Both the position numbers and the translations under genes were made by a program. The notes beneath the pieces are model-generated. The model was given only the letters and a program-made list of their open reading frames with translations, had not been told where the DNA came from and searched no databases. Below are positions 1 to 5,884 of a stretch of 6,009 nucleotides of DNA, piece by piece. Every line of letters begins with the position of its first letter. The stretch's first letter is position 1. The DNA is taken from assembly GCA_030426295.1 (NCBI GenBank), contig JAUHYY010000066.1, forward strand, positions 1-6,009, given 5' to 3'. The DNA is from a bacterium (GTDB lineage: Bacteria; Patescibacteriota; Gracilibacteria; UBA1369; GCA-2718715).

Positions 1-553
1 GAATTTCTGGAATTTTTTTGAAGTCGGCAATCATGACTTCTTTTTGTGAAGGATTATATAGTCCAACGGCTGGATGATAAAGAGGTAGAACTATTTGGTG
101 TTCATGCCAAAGTCCGCCCACTTTTTGTGGTTGGCCGTGAACTACTGAAATAGTTGCGTCTGGCAAGAATTCGTTCATTGAGTGTCTGCCGAGTGTCGCA
201 ATGATTTTTGGTTTTAGTGCGATGATTTGTCTTTTCAAGAATGGAAACCAAAGATCTTTTTCTTTTGAGGTTGGGTCTCGGTTTTCTGGTGGTCTGATTT
301 TTACGCTGTTTGTGATGAATATTTCTTCACGATCAAGACCTGCCTCTTCGAGCATTTTGGTTAGTAGTTTACCTGATCGACCTATGAATGGTCGTCCTTC
401 GAGGTCTTCTTGTTTACCTGGTGCTTCACCGATGATCATTATCTCAGCTGTGTTACTCCCCTCGCCTGGAACAACGTTTGTAATGTTTGGATACATATCT
501 TTAAGATCGCTCGCCAGGATTTCTTCGGCGATTTGTTGTAATGTTTCAGGCAT
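1..553 (-). CDS. Uracil-DNA glycosylase, family 4-like, lacking the Fe-S cysteines (3' end cut by window)
   Basis: Base-excision repair enzyme that removes uracil from DNA, acting in the cytoplasm. Translating the minus strand from the ATG at 553 gives 184 residues before the window edge. Residues 42-50 read GEAPGKQED, the family 4 water-activating motif. GRPFIGRSGKLL follows at 53-64, then a segment ending RPPENRDPT at 87-95, LKPKIIATLG at 113-122, and the HPAVGLYN active-site loop at 160-167. The order and spacing match family 4 (UDGa-type) enzymes over most of their usual length of about 190-220 residues. The visible protein has no cysteine at all: the four positions where family 4 enzymes hold the 4Fe-4S cluster are Ser15, Lys18, Ile86 and Trp102. 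The start is well fixed, because an in-frame TAA lies four codons upstream with no ATG between. It is 33 bases downstream of nrnA on the same strand, so co-transcription is likely. Family assignment is strong; activity without the cluster is inferred from the intact motifs. Confidence 0.88.
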   Translation of the reverse strand, partial: MPETLQQIAEEILASDLKDMYPNITNVVPGEGSNTAEIMIIGEAPGKQEDLEGRPFIGRSGKLLTKMLEEAGLDREEIFITNSVKIRPPENRDPTSKEKDLWFPFLKRQIIALKPKIIATLGRHSMNEFLPDATISVVHGQPQKVGGLWHEHQIVLPLYHPAVGLYNPSQKEVMIADFKKIPEI

Positions 554-559
554 TTGATT

Positions 560-584
560 GGTTTATTCCTGATAGGAATTTACC
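560..584. repeat. Small inverted repeat between nrnA and the glycosylase gene
   Basis: On the plus strand, ATTCCT (565-570) and AGGAAT (574-579) form a perfect 6-bp stem around a 3-base loop. GGT (560-562) and ACC (582-584) add three outer pairs across a 2x2 mismatch. It occupies most of the 33-base spacer between nrnA and the downstream glycosylase gene. There is no T-run after it in the direction of transcription (minus), so it is not a classical intrinsic terminator. It could be an mRNA processing or stability hairpin; the AGGA in its 3' arm on the minus transcript lies about 13 bases before the glycosylase ATG, too far for an ideal ribosome site. It may also be chance. Confidence 0.35.
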
Positions 585-586
585 AT

Positions 587-1561
587 TCATTGGTTGTTGC
601 TCTCAAGCTCATGTACATTCCAAGAAACTTGTTTTTCGAGTTTACCTGGAACTTTGAAACCTGCTGCTTTGCTGTGTCCTCCTCCTCCGAATGATTCTGC
701 GATTTCTGCTACATTTATATCATCTCTTCTTGTTCTTAGTGAAGCTTTAACCCCTCCTTTGTTGTCTTCTGTATAAAGTACTGTGTATTTGGCGTCTGGG
801 ATTGAAGTCATGAAATCAACGACTCCACTTAGATCTTCTGAAGTTGCTTCAAATTTTTCAAATGTTTGATTAGTTACTCCTCCAACAATTTTTTGATCTA
901 TTCTGTCGTATTGAACATTGTTAAGAACTTCTCCCATTAGTTTTAGTTTTTTAACTGGAGTTCTTTTGAAGTTGTTGTCGGCGATTTGTTTGAATTCTCC
1001 ACCAAGTTTAAGTAGTTCGCTTGCAATCTTTAATGTGTAAGATTTTGTGTTACCGTGCATGAAGCTTCCTGTATCTGTGTAGATACCATTTAAAAGACAT
1101 GTTGCCATGTCTTTAGTAATTTCGATGTTTTGTTCAGTGAAGAATCTATATAGAAGTGTTGTCGTTGAAGTTTCTTCTGGATCGATTGCGTTGATTGTTC
1201 CGAATTTGTCATTTGAGAAGTGATGATCGATCGAGATAATTGGTTTTTTAGTTCGACCTAGTTCTGGGTAAATTTCAAAGAATCTAACTAGATGTCTTGC
1301 ACCAGCGTCTACAATTACTACAGTGTCGAAATCCTCAAGTAAGAACTCAGTAACAAATTTGTCGCTTTCTGGCAGGAATTTAAGGTTATCTGGCAGTTCG
1401 TCAGCACATGCAGAAACAACGTTTTTACCTTCTTTTTCTAGATATAGTCTCAGTGCAAGGTTTGAACCTGTTGTGTCACCATCAGGTCTGTTGTGCGATA
1501 TAATCAGCACATTTTGGCTTGCCTTAAGCGTGTCTACGATCTGTGTGAAAACTTGTTTCAT
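587..1561 (-). CDS. nrnA: Bifunctional oligoribonuclease / PAP phosphatase, NrnA-like DHH phosphoesterase
   Basis: NrnA-type enzymes degrade 2-5 nt RNA fragments to mononucleotides and dephosphorylate pAp (3'-phosphoadenosine 5'-phosphate), using Mn ions in the cytoplasm. The 324-residue product has the complete DHH signature. Motif I is H23-N-R-P-D27-G-D29 followed by TTGSNLAL, motif II is IVD85AG, the DHH triplet is at 112-114, and D163 lies in GIYTDTGSF at 159-167. The C-terminal DHHA1 domain has VKASLRTRR at 271-279 and GGGGHSKAAG at 292-301, the substrate-binding loop. Length is normal for the family (about 310-330). All metal ligands expected from the motifs are present. There is no extra DRTGG, CBS or membrane domain, so it is a soluble NrnA rather than GdpP or a poly(A) polymerase fusion. 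It is led by its own strong promoter, divergent from fmt, and ends in TGA. Whether both activities are retained cannot be told from sequence. Confidence 0.92.
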   Translation of the reverse strand: MKQVFTQIVDTLKASQNVLIISHNRPDGDTTGSNLALRLYLEKEGKNVVSACADELPDNLKFLPESDKFVTEFLLEDFDTVVIVDAGARHLVRFFEIYPELGRTKKPIISIDHHFSNDKFGTINAIDPEETSTTTLLYRFFTEQNIEITKDMATCLLNGIYTDTGSFMHGNTKSYTLKIASELLKLGGEFKQIADNNFKRTPVKKLKLMGEVLNNVQYDRIDQKIVGGVTNQTFEKFEATSEDLSGVVDFMTSIPDAKYTVLYTEDNKGGVKASLRTRRDDINVAEIAESFGGGGHSKAAGFKVPGKLEKQVSWNVHELESNNQ

Positions 1562-1585
1562 TTTGAACTTTGATATTAGCTGTGA

Positions 1586-1614
1586 AGTATAGGTTAAATC
1601 ATGCCTTTTGTCAA
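1586..1614 (-). promoter_or_regulatory. Sigma-70-type promoter for nrnA
   Basis: On the minus strand a perfect TTGACA (1614-1609), a 17-base spacer and TATACT (1591-1586, 5 of 6 matches) form a near-consensus housekeeping promoter. Expected transcription start is near 1579, giving a leader of only about 18 bases before the nrnA ATG at 1561. No Shine-Dalgarno sequence is visible in that leader. The -35 box overlaps the -35 box of the opposing fmt promoter. Confidence 0.75.
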
Positions 1615-1635
1615 AGGGTAAATTCTATGTATAAT
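1608..1635 (+). promoter_or_regulatory. Sigma-70-type promoter for fmt
   Basis: TTGTCA (1608-1613, 5 of 6 matches), a 16-base spacer and a perfect TATAAT (1630-1635), with TG directly in front of the -10. Expected start is near 1642, leaving about 20 bases of leader before the chosen fmt ATG at 1662. Its -35 shares five bases with the -35 of the divergent nrnA promoter, so two polymerases could not occupy both at once. Confidence 0.72.
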
Positions 1636-1661
1636 CGTAGGTGTTAGTTTATGATGAATTT

Positions 1662-2564
1662 ATGAATAAAATAGCTTTTCTTGGATCGGGTAAATTTGCC
1701 TCTGAAGTCTTTTCTCGGCTTCTAGATGCCGAAGATATCGATATTTCTTTGGTCTGTTCTAATCCTGATAAGAAGGTTGGGCGAAAGCAGGTTTTGACGC
1801 CTACACCGTTAAAGGCTCTTGCTTTGGAGCATAACTATAAAGTTGAGACCCCAAATGGGTCAGATGAGTTATTTGAGCTTTTAAGCAATGATCAATACGA
1901 TTTTGTAGTTGTATGTGATTATGGAATGATTTTACCTTCTAAGGTTCTTGAAGTAGCTATGAAAGATACATTGAATGTTCATCCTTCATTGCTGCCAAAG
2001 TATCGAGGAGCATCCCCAATGAAATGTGCACTTTTGAATGGTGATGATGAAACTGGTGTTTGTATTATTAAAGTAGTTGATGAACTTGATGCTGGTGATA
2101 TTTATGCATCAGTTAAGTATCAGATTCCTCACATTATGAGATATAATGAGCTTTTGAGTACTCTTGGTGTGATTGGTGGGGATTTACTTAAAGAAGTAAT
2201 TTTAGATTTTGATAAGCTTGGTTGCATTGAGCAAATTGGTGAACCTATTCATTGCGGTAAGTTTAGGAAAGAGGATGGTCTGGTTGATTTCAATATTTTA
2301 AGCGCAGATGAAGTTTATAATAAATTTAGAGCATTTTATGAATGGCCAGGGACCTACTTTGTACACAATGAAAAACGATTTAAGCTGATTGAAATTGAGG
2401 TTAGTGATCTTGAAGTTAAGCCAGGCCACTTTAAAGAAGACATAGACCTCTATATAGGTTGTGATGAAGGAACTATTCGAGTTATGGAGTTCCAGCCAGA
2501 GTCAAAAGGTGCGATGCAGGTGTCAGACTTTTTGAGGGGTAACAGTGGATTTTTTGAGGGTTAA
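1662..2564 (+). CDS. fmt: Methionyl-tRNA formyltransferase
   Basis: Transfers a formyl group from 10-formyltetrahydrofolate to initiator Met-tRNA, in the cytoplasm. The 300-residue product opens with a Rossmann-like IAFLGSGKFASEVF (4-17) and has the tRNA-contacting loop GRKQVLTPTP (40-49). The formyltransferase core NVHPSLLPKYRGASP (105-119) and ELDAGD (141-146) supply the catalytic triad as N105, H107 and D143, equivalent to N106, H108 and D144 of the E. coli enzyme. A C-terminal domain begins near KEDGLVDF (203-210) with AFYEWPG (224-230). It is slightly shorter than typical (about 310-315). An in-frame GTG at 1641 would add seven residues, but it coincides with the predicted transcription start and precedes the family's usual N-terminus, so ATG 1662 is preferred; no Shine-Dalgarno is seen for either. 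Its common partner def (peptide deformylase) is not adjacent. Transcribed from its own promoter. Confidence 0.95.
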   Translation: MNKIAFLGSGKFASEVFSRLLDAEDIDISLVCSNPDKKVGRKQVLTPTPLKALALEHNYKVETPNGSDELFELLSNDQYDFVVVCDYGMILPSKVLEVAMKDTLNVHPSLLPKYRGASPMKCALLNGDDETGVCIIKVVDELDAGDIYASVKYQIPHIMRYNELLSTLGVIGGDLLKEVILDFDKLGCIEQIGEPIHCGKFRKEDGLVDFNILSADEVYNKFRAFYEWPGTYFVHNEKRFKLIEIEVSDLEVKPGHFKEDIDLYIGCDEGTIRVMEFQPESKGAMQVSDFLRGNSGFFEG

Positions 2565-2568
2565 CTTA

Positions 2569-2596
2569 TTGACATCTGTTTGTTTCCGTGTATAGT
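2569..2596 (+). promoter_or_regulatory. Sigma-70-type promoter for the serine protease gene
   Basis: A perfect TTGACA (2569-2574), a 16-base spacer and TATAGT (2591-2596, 5 of 6 matches) with TG directly before the -10, the same arrangement as the fmt promoter. It begins only four bases after the fmt stop codon. Expected start near 2603 gives a leader of about 12 bases before the ATG at 2616, so translation would be nearly leaderless. This implies the protease can be transcribed independently of fmt. Confidence 0.7.
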
Positions 2597-2615
2597 TATG
2601 GCTTAAGTTGATTTT

Positions 2616-3383
2616 ATGAATTTCAAACATCTTTTACCATTAGCTACAGCAATATTAGTTTCATGCAATACTGCGGAAAGTAATGATATATCTGTTTTAG
2701 ATAATAATGGTTCACCCGCTGAAAAATCAGATTATGATTTTCCTGTGTGTCAGGATGTTGCAGATGGAGTTTTACAAAAAGTCTTAGATGCAGGTGTTGT
2801 GCCAGTAAGAATAACGGGTGTAAATGAAAGATATGGCTTGTCAGGTGGAATCATTGGTAATCGATTAGTAACAGCTTCGCATGGTCTAATTCCAAATGGT
2901 GCATATAGAAGAAGGTTTTTACATAATGTTCGAATTACTGATAGTAATGGAGAAGTCGTTTTAGATAATGTTAGTCCTGAAGATGTTGTTTTTGAGTCGA
3001 ATGGTGATATTTCAGTTGCAGTCTTACCTATTGATGAACCTCCTAGTAATGTTGAGACATGTGCTTCATCTGTTTTAGAGGTAGGTGATATTGTGAATTT
3101 TGTCCATTGGAATGTTTTTTCTGGGGAGTATTGTATTTTGTCTAGTAGAGAAATTCTGGATGGAGTTAATTCGAAGGATAGCTGGAACACTTCTACTTTT
3201 TCAGTTAATACTGTTTTAAGAGGTGTTAGACATGAAATTAATGGTGGGTCTTCAGGTGGGGTTGTTGTGCATGAAAGCGGATGTATTGCTGGCGTACTTT
3301 CCAGATTTGCTGAAGATGATTTAGGATCCGTAGACACAAAAAAATTTCTCATTGAGTATATGCCTTCTAATATAGGATTTTAG
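2616..3383 (+). CDS. Predicted secreted lipoprotein, trypsin-like serine protease
   Basis: A 255-residue product with an N-terminal lipoprotein signal: a short basic start, a hydrophobic stretch (6-15) and lipobox LVSC with the lipidated cysteine at 17. A low-complexity linker of about 25 residues rich in Asn, Asp and Ser follows. The remainder fits a chymotrypsin-fold protease: VTASHG with catalytic His89, DISVAVL with Asp131, and GSSGG (211-215) with nucleophile Ser213. The order His-Asp-Ser and the spacing agree with family S1. Four further cysteines (45, 149, 173, 223) could form disulfides outside the membrane. There is no PDZ domain, so it is not a DegP/HtrA protein of the usual layout, and its substrate is unknown. 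It has its own promoter and no functional partner on its strand. Its 3' end overlaps the end of the opposing O-antigen ligase-like gene by 17 bases. Catalytic residues are read from motif context, not from an alignment. Confidence 0.82.
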   Translation: MNFKHLLPLATAILVSCNTAESNDISVLDNNGSPAEKSDYDFPVCQDVADGVLQKVLDAGVVPVRITGVNERYGLSGGIIGNRLVTASHGLIPNGAYRRRFLHNVRITDSNGEVVLDNVSPEDVVFESNGDISVAVLPIDEPPSNVETCASSVLEVGDIVNFVHWNVFSGEYCILSSREILDGVNSKDSWNTSTFSVNTVLRGVRHEINGGSSGGVVVHESGCIAGVLSRFAEDDLGSVDTKKFLIEYMPSNIGF

Positions 3384-4494
3384 TAAGTTGTTGCTTTGAT
3401 TTAAGACCGAACAATAGGCTTAATAGGAGTATTCCGTGAGGTGTTGTGATCCAAAAGTGATCAAGTAGAAACATTGTGCTTAGAAATATTGTTATTTCTA
3501 TATTTGTTTTTGCTGTAGCTGCGAGAGTTGCGAGTAAGATTATTAGGCCTAATATACCTGCCAATTGAAATGTTTGAAGGTAAGTATTGTGTGTTGGTGT
3601 GTAGTGCCACGGCTTTGCTTTGTTTTCTGTGCTTATATTTTGGTTTGTACCGATTAAGAGTTCTTTGATTGAGTATTTATTTGTTGATACGTTTTCGGTT
3701 TGTTCGATTCTTTCTGTGATTGAGCCTTTGTCTGTATCTAATAATCTTATTGATACAGTAGTTATAAGAGTTCCTGTTAAGACAATAATTAGTATTTTAT
3801 TTTTCTTGCTGAAGAGTTGAGTAATAAATGTTGATAGATTTGCTGAAACTGAGAGACTTGAGAGAAGGCCAGATGTTAAAGCTAGTTTGTTTTTTGTTTT
3901 AGTTGTTAGAAGCAAGGTTATAGCAACAAGTGCTCCAAGAATGTTTGGGTGTGGCAGGGTTCCGTATGGTCTTAGAATTGTTGCAAATGATGTTCTTATT
4001 TTTGCTATGCCTTTTATATCATGGTTTATTTTAGGTTCCCCTATTATTTGAAGTCCGAGGTCTGATTGTAAAAATAGTTGAAATATAGAAATCGTTATTT
4101 GTATTCCAGCTGTAATTGCTAAGGCGAGGATTATTTTGTTTCTTTCTTTTTTAGTTAGTGTTTGTAGAGTGATAACTAATATGAAGCCTATTAAGTAATG
4201 TAGGTTTGAAGAAATTAGGAAAAGATAGGCTAAGAATATTAAGCTCAGGTTAGTTGGCAGAGAGTTTGAGCTTAGTTTTAGCCTTTTTAGGTTTAGTGAT
4301 AAATATATGATGCAAGCTGCCAACAAGATTAGTGCTGAAAGGAGTATTGTTTGAGTTTGAAAATAGTTGAATTTACCAAAGAAAAAATTTGGGTATTCAG
4401 AAAAAATCACTCTGTTGAATGGTAAAATTATTACCCCTAAAAATAGAGGTAGAATTTTATAGTTCTCCTTCAGGAATTGGGTAAGCTCCTTCAT
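3367..4494 (-). CDS. O-antigen ligase/polymerase-like polytopic membrane protein (Wzy/WaaL superfamily)
   Basis: A 375-residue integral membrane protein with about ten hydrophobic segments, for example near 14-31, 47-67, 81-96, 98-112, 120-141, 184-197, 233-248, 310-327 and 333-364. Family members polymerise or ligate lipid-linked glycans at the outer face of the membrane. Supporting motifs are RPYGTLPHPNILG (175-187), HNTYLQTFQLAGILG (302-316), in the usual place of the periplasmic-loop histidine, and DHFWITTPHGILLL near the C-terminus (345-358). The serine-rich stretch at 212-221 sits where many relatives have an S-R-x-x segment but has no arginine. The ATG start lies inside the 3' end of the solute-binding-protein gene (38-base overlap), so translation is probably coupled. 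AAGGAG occurs at 4491-4486 and 4470-4465, the second one nine bases before an in-frame ATT at 4455, an unlikely but possible alternative start. Valine is strikingly rare (8 of 375). Polymerase versus ligase cannot be decided, and the glycan is unknown. Confidence 0.78.
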   Translation of the reverse strand: MKELTQFLKENYKILPLFLGVIILPFNRVIFSEYPNFFFGKFNYFQTQTILLSALILLAACIIYLSLNLKRLKLSSNSLPTNLSLIFLAYLFLISSNLHYLIGFILVITLQTLTKKERNKIILALAITAGIQITISIFQLFLQSDLGLQIIGEPKINHDIKGIAKIRTSFATILRPYGTLPHPNILGALVAITLLLTTKTKNKLALTSGLLSSLSVSANLSTFITQLFSKKNKILIIVLTGTLITTVSIRLLDTDKGSITERIEQTENVSTNKYSIKELLIGTNQNISTENKAKPWHYTPTHNTYLQTFQLAGILGLIILLATLAATAKTNIEITIFLSTMFLLDHFWITTPHGILLLSLLFGLKSKQQLTKILY

Positions 4495-5833
4495 TTGGAA
4501 TGATTTGATTGAGTTTTTGTTGAGTACTTAATAGTTCTGATCTTACAAATTCTTCACCTATTGAATTTGTTATCATCGTGTCGATGATAGTTTTGTATTT
4601 GTATAGATCTACTATTGGTAGTGTTCTTGAGTAGCCGATTTGTTCTATGAATGTACCAAAAATTGGATTGCTTCTTTGCTTTGGAATCAAGCTTCGAAGT
4701 GATGTTGGCTTGAAGTCTTTTTTATACCATTTTTCTAGGTTATCTTCTTGAGCCATGAAAGTTATTAGTTTCCATGCTGCCTCAGGATGCTTCGAATTCC
4801 TGCTTACAGTTTCTGTGTAATATTGTGCTAGAGTTACTCTTTCACCATCAAGTGATGTTTGTGGAATAGGAGCTATCTTAACGTCACCAATTGAAATTGT
4901 GTCTTTACCAGCTTTTTTGTTGCTATCGATTACATTTAGTATGTTTTTGTATTGGCTTGAGTATCCGAATATCATTGAAGTTTTACCTAGAGCGAAAGGT
5001 GTTACTTCTTTTTCTGGGCTAGTTGGGTCAGCTATAAATTTGTTCCATGAGTAGTTTGGTTGCTCTTCATCTGAAAAACTTAATATGTATTTTAATACGT
5101 CAGAAGTTTCGTTTTTAGTTGCGAAATTAGTAGCTGTGAATTGTTTGTTGTAGAAGTCTACATCGTTTTGCATGAGCATTAGATAAAATACATCTGCTGC
5201 TCGTGAAATATTGTCACTTCTACCAAGTGAGATTCCTGATCGGTCGAACTTGTCGAGTGATGAAGAATTTTGTTTGTTTAGTCGTTGAACATCTTGAACT
5301 ATGCCCGTCCAAGTTGTAGATGGTTTACCTCTTTCTGGGATTACTTCTTCGAAGTGTTTGTCATTATAAAAAAGAGCTAAGTTGTCTACAGTTAGTGGCA
5401 GACCATAGATTTTTTCTACACCTTCTGAGTCTGTTAGAATGTTGTCTTGTGCTGCTATGTCTACGAATAGATCTCTGTAGATTTCTGGTGTTGCTAGAGT
5501 TTCTGGAGCAGGAGTTAGTTTTTTGTAGTTTTGTCTGATCCATGTGTTTGGAACTGACATTATGTCTGGTCCTCCACCTTCAGCAATTTCATCGATTATT
5601 GTTTCAATGTATCTTTCTGGATCTACAAATTTTTTGTAGATGATTTGTACGTTCGGATTTTGTGACTGGAACTTATTAAATGTATTTTCGAAGTTTTCTT
5701 CATTTTCAAAAAGTTTGTAATAAGTAAGTGTTATTTGTTCTGGAGCTGGTCCAACTTGTTGTTGTTTTTTACATCCGCTTATAGATAAAACTAGTAAAGT
5801 ACTTACTAATATTGCTGTTAACTTTTTGTTCAT
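4457..5833 (-). CDS. Extracellular solute-binding lipoprotein (family 1-like), ABC-transporter type
   Basis: A 458-residue predicted lipoprotein. The signal is MNKK, a hydrophobic core (5-18) and lipobox ISGC with the lipidated Cys at 21, then a Lys/Gln-rich tether. The body has hallmarks of family 1 (sugar-type) binding proteins: an opening strand ITLTYYKLF (34-42) with NTFNKFQSQNPNVQI (50-64), GGGPDIMSV (86-94), YGLPLTVDNLALFYN (143-157), FALGKTSMIFGYSS (280-293) and the C-terminal helix HPEAAWKLITFMAQED (349-364). Length is typical (400-470). It would bind a ligand at the outer face of the membrane and hand it to an ABC permease, but no permease or ATPase gene is in view; the next gene is an O-antigen ligase-like protein. 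I chose ATG 5833; an in-frame TTG at 5842 would add three residues (M-R-K). It follows the upstream gene by 25 bases on the same strand, so an operon is likely. Ligand unknown; a role in glycan handling is only suggested by context. Confidence 0.82.
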   Translation of the reverse strand: MNKKLTAILVSTLLVLSISGCKKQQQVGPAPEQITLTYYKLFENEENFENTFNKFQSQNPNVQIIYKKFVDPERYIETIIDEIAEGGGPDIMSVPNTWIRQNYKKLTPAPETLATPEIYRDLFVDIAAQDNILTDSEGVEKIYGLPLTVDNLALFYNDKHFEEVIPERGKPSTTWTGIVQDVQRLNKQNSSSLDKFDRSGISLGRSDNISRAADVFYLMLMQNDVDFYNKQFTATNFATKNETSDVLKYILSFSDEEQPNYSWNKFIADPTSPEKEVTPFALGKTSMIFGYSSQYKNILNVIDSNKKAGKDTISIGDVKIAPIPQTSLDGERVTLAQYYTETVSRNSKHPEAAWKLITFMAQEDNLEKWYKKDFKPTSLRSLIPKQRSNPIFGTFIEQIGYSRTLPIVDLYKYKTIIDTMITNSIGEEFVRSELLSTQQKLNQIIPNEGAYPIPEGEL

Positions 5834-5855
5834 TTTTCTCAATTAGGTTGCTTTA

Positions 5856-5884
5856 ATTCTATGATATTTGTTCTTTTAATCCAA
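5856..5884 (-). promoter_or_regulatory. Possible weak promoter for the solute-binding-protein gene
   Basis: On the minus strand TTGGAT (5884-5879), a 17-base spacer and TAGAAT (5861-5856, 5 of 6 matches to the -10 consensus) lie just before the gene, mostly inside the 3' end of the preceding coding region. The -35 matches consensus at only three positions. A start near 5849 would give a leader of about 16 bases, like the other promoters here, which is the main argument in its favour. Read-through from the upstream gene is an equally good explanation. Confidence 0.3.

Noticed and set aside
201..557. 118-codon plus-strand open frame
   Set aside because: It lies opposite the uracil-DNA glycosylase gene, whose minus-strand translation carries clear family motifs; the plus-strand peptide resembles nothing.
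587..589. TGA read as glycine, as in some Gracilibacteria and Absconditabacteria
   Set aside because: No gene contains an in-frame TGA, nrnA ends at TGA at the expected length, and reading through would add only a few meaningless residues before TAA.
1641..1661. GTG start giving Fmt seven extra residues
   Set aside because: It coincides with the predicted transcription start and extends beyond the usual Fmt N-terminus, which begins right at the following ATG.
2750..3352. 200-codon open frame antisense to the protease gene
   Set aside because: It mirrors the protease coding frame, has no recognisable domain or start signal, and the plus-strand product has a lipobox and an ordered catalytic triad.
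3384..3440. Bidirectional terminator after the convergent genes
   Set aside because: I found no convincing stem with a flanking T-run; only short A/T-rich repeats such as two nearby AATAGG words.
5320..5538. 72-codon plus-strand open frame with a leucine-rich product
   Set aside because: It is the complement of the solute-binding-protein gene; the Leu/Cys-rich peptide is an artefact of reading that gene backwards.
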